Below, in pieces: positions 62,061 through 64,000 of a stretch of 64,000 bases of DNA (position 1 is its first letter; each line of letters opens with the position of its first letter). The notes beneath the pieces were generated by a model. That model had not been told where the DNA came from. It worked only from the letters and a program-made list of their open reading frames with translations, and made no database searches. The stretch spans positions 3,657 through 67,656 of the forward strand of contig JAUNLO010000004.1 of the NCBI GenBank assembly GCA_030532185.1, read 5' to 3'. This stretch comes from Eubacteriales bacterium (GTDB lineage Bacteria; Bacillota_A; Clostridia; Saccharofermentanales; DTU023). Made by a program: the position numbers and the translations under genes.

Positions 62061-64000
62061 ATGTACTATCATTCCTTAACCAAGTATAAAGTTCGCAGGA
62101 ACTTATATGCTTGCTTACTCGTTCTTACCATTATCTTAGCTGCCTTTCTGGGAGGGGGCAGCTCTACCCGGGTGGCAGCGGAAAATCTGACCAATTCGGA
62201 CCTCTACACGAATGGGGCAGCCTGGCCTCACATACAAATTTTGCGTAACAATTTGCACAACACCCGCTACCTAGTAAAAGTTTCAGCAGTTAAAGGCTTC
62301 CAGGAAAGGTCCGAGATTCGCGACAGTGAATCTGGCTGGGAGGTATCTGATTATCACATGCCTGTTTTATCCACCTCGGTTAGTGACCTGCCGGATTCTG
62401 CAGTATTTTGCGTGATGCCCTTGACTTACTTCCTACATCAGCCGCCCGCTGCTAGTAGCCGTTACTACACTGCTAGGGATCTGATAAGTAGAGTGTATGA
62501 CATTGACGAGGGGAGCCTGTCTGACCTGGTGCACAAGGTCAGAATGGGTTTGTATTTTGGCTATGGCTGCCTGCCCCCTGCTTTGCGCGACTATGACAAT
62601 TACATGGCAACTCAGATCTATATATGGAAGCAAATAGGCTTTCAGGTGGCTGATGGTATGGTATATGACCTTGTCGGAGATTTGTCTTGGTACCCTGAAT
62701 ACGAGCAAAAAATTAACCAACGTATAGAGGCCTATTTTGCCCAGGAACCCAGCTTATCCGGCCAAGCCTACGAGCTGGAACCCGGTGGCGAACTGCTACT
62801 CACTGATGAGAATCAGGTTATTGAGAGCTTAATGACGGCCGCAGGTTTTACGCCGGACCAAGCGGTGCGGGTAGAAGCTGAACGTGGCTATGTGGACATC
62901 AGCTGGAAATATCCCAACAGCATCCAGCTGATGGCTTCCGCAGACTTTGCCAATGCTCTGGATATAACTTTAGAAGCGGAAGGGGGCTCTACTATGTATT
63001 GTCTGGATAATGGTGTAGAACAAGGCGTGATAACGCCGGAGTTTTTCCTGGATCCACGTACTTTCAGCTTTAGGCTTAACTCCACCCAGAAATGGTTTGA
63101 CCCAACCCCCACCTCTCAGCTAATCATCCAAAAAAATGCCCTCCAAGTAGTAGATTGGGAACGGGAGGATCTGGGCAATGGCCGTCAACTATATCATGCT
63201 GTATATGAGGAGAGAGGTTTAGCAGGCGTCAAATTCCGCTTAACCAATCGGGAAGAAATTGTGCTGGAGGAAGGTCCCTTAGCTGCCGGGGAGTGGCAGC
63301 TAGATTTCCAAACTGATGAATTGGGCAAGGCCTATCTCTCGGACCTACCCTGTGTAAGTTATGATTTGACAGAAGTAGAGGCTCCCACGGGCTATGCCCC
63401 TCTGACCGAACCCCTCAGTATCACTGTACAGGAAGCGGTGGAGGGAGAAGAGAGTCCGAAGTCCCTCGTAGTGAGGAATACCCGCCTGCCCCTAACCCTT
63501 AAAGCCATTAAGATCCTACAAGGCGTAGAAAATATTGAGGCCGCCGATTTGGAAGCCAGTATAGGGGAAATGCGCTTTGCCCTGGAATTACGGGAAGATT
63601 TTCAAAATGCCTATACCAGCTTACCAGCAGGGAGTATTGTGGCTACTTCAGGTCTCACCAGTATGGGAGACCCCTGGCTAGAACTAGGGGAAGGGCCGGG
63701 ACCGGGGGAGCGATGGACTAGTTTAAGCTTGACTCCTCCCTTTCCCGGGCACTTTAGACTAATTGAGCTAAATGCGGGCCGATATCACCAGGCCATGGAT
63801 CCCTTAGATTTGGATCTCACGAGTTTGGCCAAGGCTAGCCTTCTGCCTGAAGGATTCTATGAACTAAATTTACGCAGCCCCCTCTATAATCAACGTTTAC
63901 CGGAGCCAAACAGAGCCACGGAGCCCACCGAGGAGTCCCGGGTTACAGACCCGGATCCACTGCCCGCCACCCCCCAGCCGAGTGAAACGCCTCAGCCGAG
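62061..64000 (+). CDS. thioester-domain (TED) surface adhesin with Cna-B/SpaA-like domain (3' partial)
   Basis: At least 646 residues, open at the window end. A long N-terminal signal (hydrophobic core about 15-32) precedes a thioester domain at about 50-215. The thioester would form between C117 (SAVFCVMP) and Q185 in the diagnostic MATQIYIWK, with FGYG before it. A middle region follows, then a Cna-B/SpaA-type unit with GLAGVKFRLTN and LTEVEAPTGYAPL, carrying the Lys and Glu expected for an isopeptide bond. The visible end is Pro/Thr/Glu-rich, like a wall-spanning stalk; an LPxTG-type sorting signal would lie outside the window. RBS TTGGAGGAG. Family members bind host or matrix surfaces covalently; the target here is unknown. 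Confidence 0.85.
   Translation, partial: MYYHSLTKYKVRRNLYACLLVLTIILAAFLGGGSSTRVAAENLTNSDLYTNGAAWPHIQILRNNLHNTRYLVKVSAVKGFQERSEIRDSESGWEVSDYHMPVLSTSVSDLPDSAVFCVMPLTYFLHQPPAASSRYYTARDLISRVYDIDEGSLSDLVHKVRMGLYFGYGCLPPALRDYDNYMATQIYIWKQIGFQVADGMVYDLVGDLSWYPEYEQKINQRIEAYFAQEPSLSGQAYELEPGGELLLTDENQVIESLMTAAGFTPDQAVRVEAERGYVDISWKYPNSIQLMASADFANALDITLEAEGGSTMYCLDNGVEQGVITPEFFLDPRTFSFRLNSTQKWFDPTPTSQLIIQKNALQVVDWEREDLGNGRQLYHAVYEERGLAGVKFRLTNREEIVLEEGPLAAGEWQLDFQTDELGKAYLSDLPCVSYDLTEVEAPTGYAPLTEPLSITVQEAVEGEESPKSLVVRNTRLPLTLKAIKILQGVENIEAADLEASIGEMRFALELREDFQNAYTSLPAGSIVATSGLTSMGDPWLELGEGPGPGERWTSLSLTPPFPGHFRLIELNAGRYHQAMDPLDLDLTSLAKASLLPEGFYELNLRSPLYNQRLPEPNRATEPTEESRVTDPDPLPATPQPSETPQP

Overview
The window looks like chromosomal core DNA of a low-to-mid GC Gram-positive bacterium of the Clostridia (Bacillota). 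The evidence is the order rpmE-prmC-prfA-sua5, the block rpsF-ssb-rpsR-rplI-dnaB, the pair rplU-prp-rpmA with an L27 that carries a Prp-cleavable N-terminal extension, tilS-hpt-ftsH, a CIRCE-controlled groESL, DUF4364 and clostridial-type MurC, plus many TTG/GTG starts and strong AGGAGG ribosome binding sites. Rubredoxin, a 2[4Fe-4S] ferredoxin and a CoA-disulfide-reductase-like flavoprotein suit an anaerobe. The genus cannot be fixed from the sequence alone. No insertion sequence, phage, CRISPR array or rRNA was seen; one tRNA-Gln(CTG) is present.

Layout. 1-5656: a partial flavoprotein-rhodanese gene, a GNAT acetyltransferase, peptidase T and a COG2509-type flavoprotein. 5838-10587: a tight five-gene operon of a DUF1538 membrane protein, two PII-like proteins, a FemX-like peptidoglycan bridge enzyme and a DUF368 polyprenyl-phosphate transporter. 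10768-12739: ferredoxin, a VanY-type carboxypeptidase and an SDR enzyme. 12931-23400: translation, replication and protein quality control. 23647-39661: two complete oligopeptide ABC transporter cassettes in tandem (SBP-permease-permease-ATPase-ATPase). 39778-49351: a small membrane protein, murC, L21/Prp/L27, obgE, rubredoxin, DUF4364, MscS, CvpA and groESL. 49488-55708: thioesterase, a propeller-like membrane protein, a CYTH-flavoprotein fusion, ABC-F and tRNA-Gln. 55908-64000: a lipoprotein, a three-gene signalling locus and the start of a thioester-domain surface adhesin.

The most unusual part is the pair of Opp cassettes. Each has kept the normal transport core, but several subunits carry large extra domains. 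OppC1 has a seven-repeat RCC1-like beta-propeller between TM1 and the transport core. OppC2 has an unrelated four-repeat domain at the same point. OppF1 has a helical insertion of about 165 residues between Walker A and the Q-loop. Both substrate-binding proteins have long acidic insertions and lack a lipobox. Both start with nearly identical signal peptides, and both are expressed from the same promoter/operator architecture (paired TTGTGCA sites, an N18 promoter and an extended -10). The inference is a duplicated and diverged peptide-uptake machine with extracytoplasmic docking domains.

Other points of interest are the PII-like/DUF1538 module joined to cell-wall genes, a CYTH domain fused to an HI0933-type flavoprotein, and a sensor/kinase/response-regulator locus next to a thioester adhesin whose upstream region holds a cluster of TGTCGTT sites.
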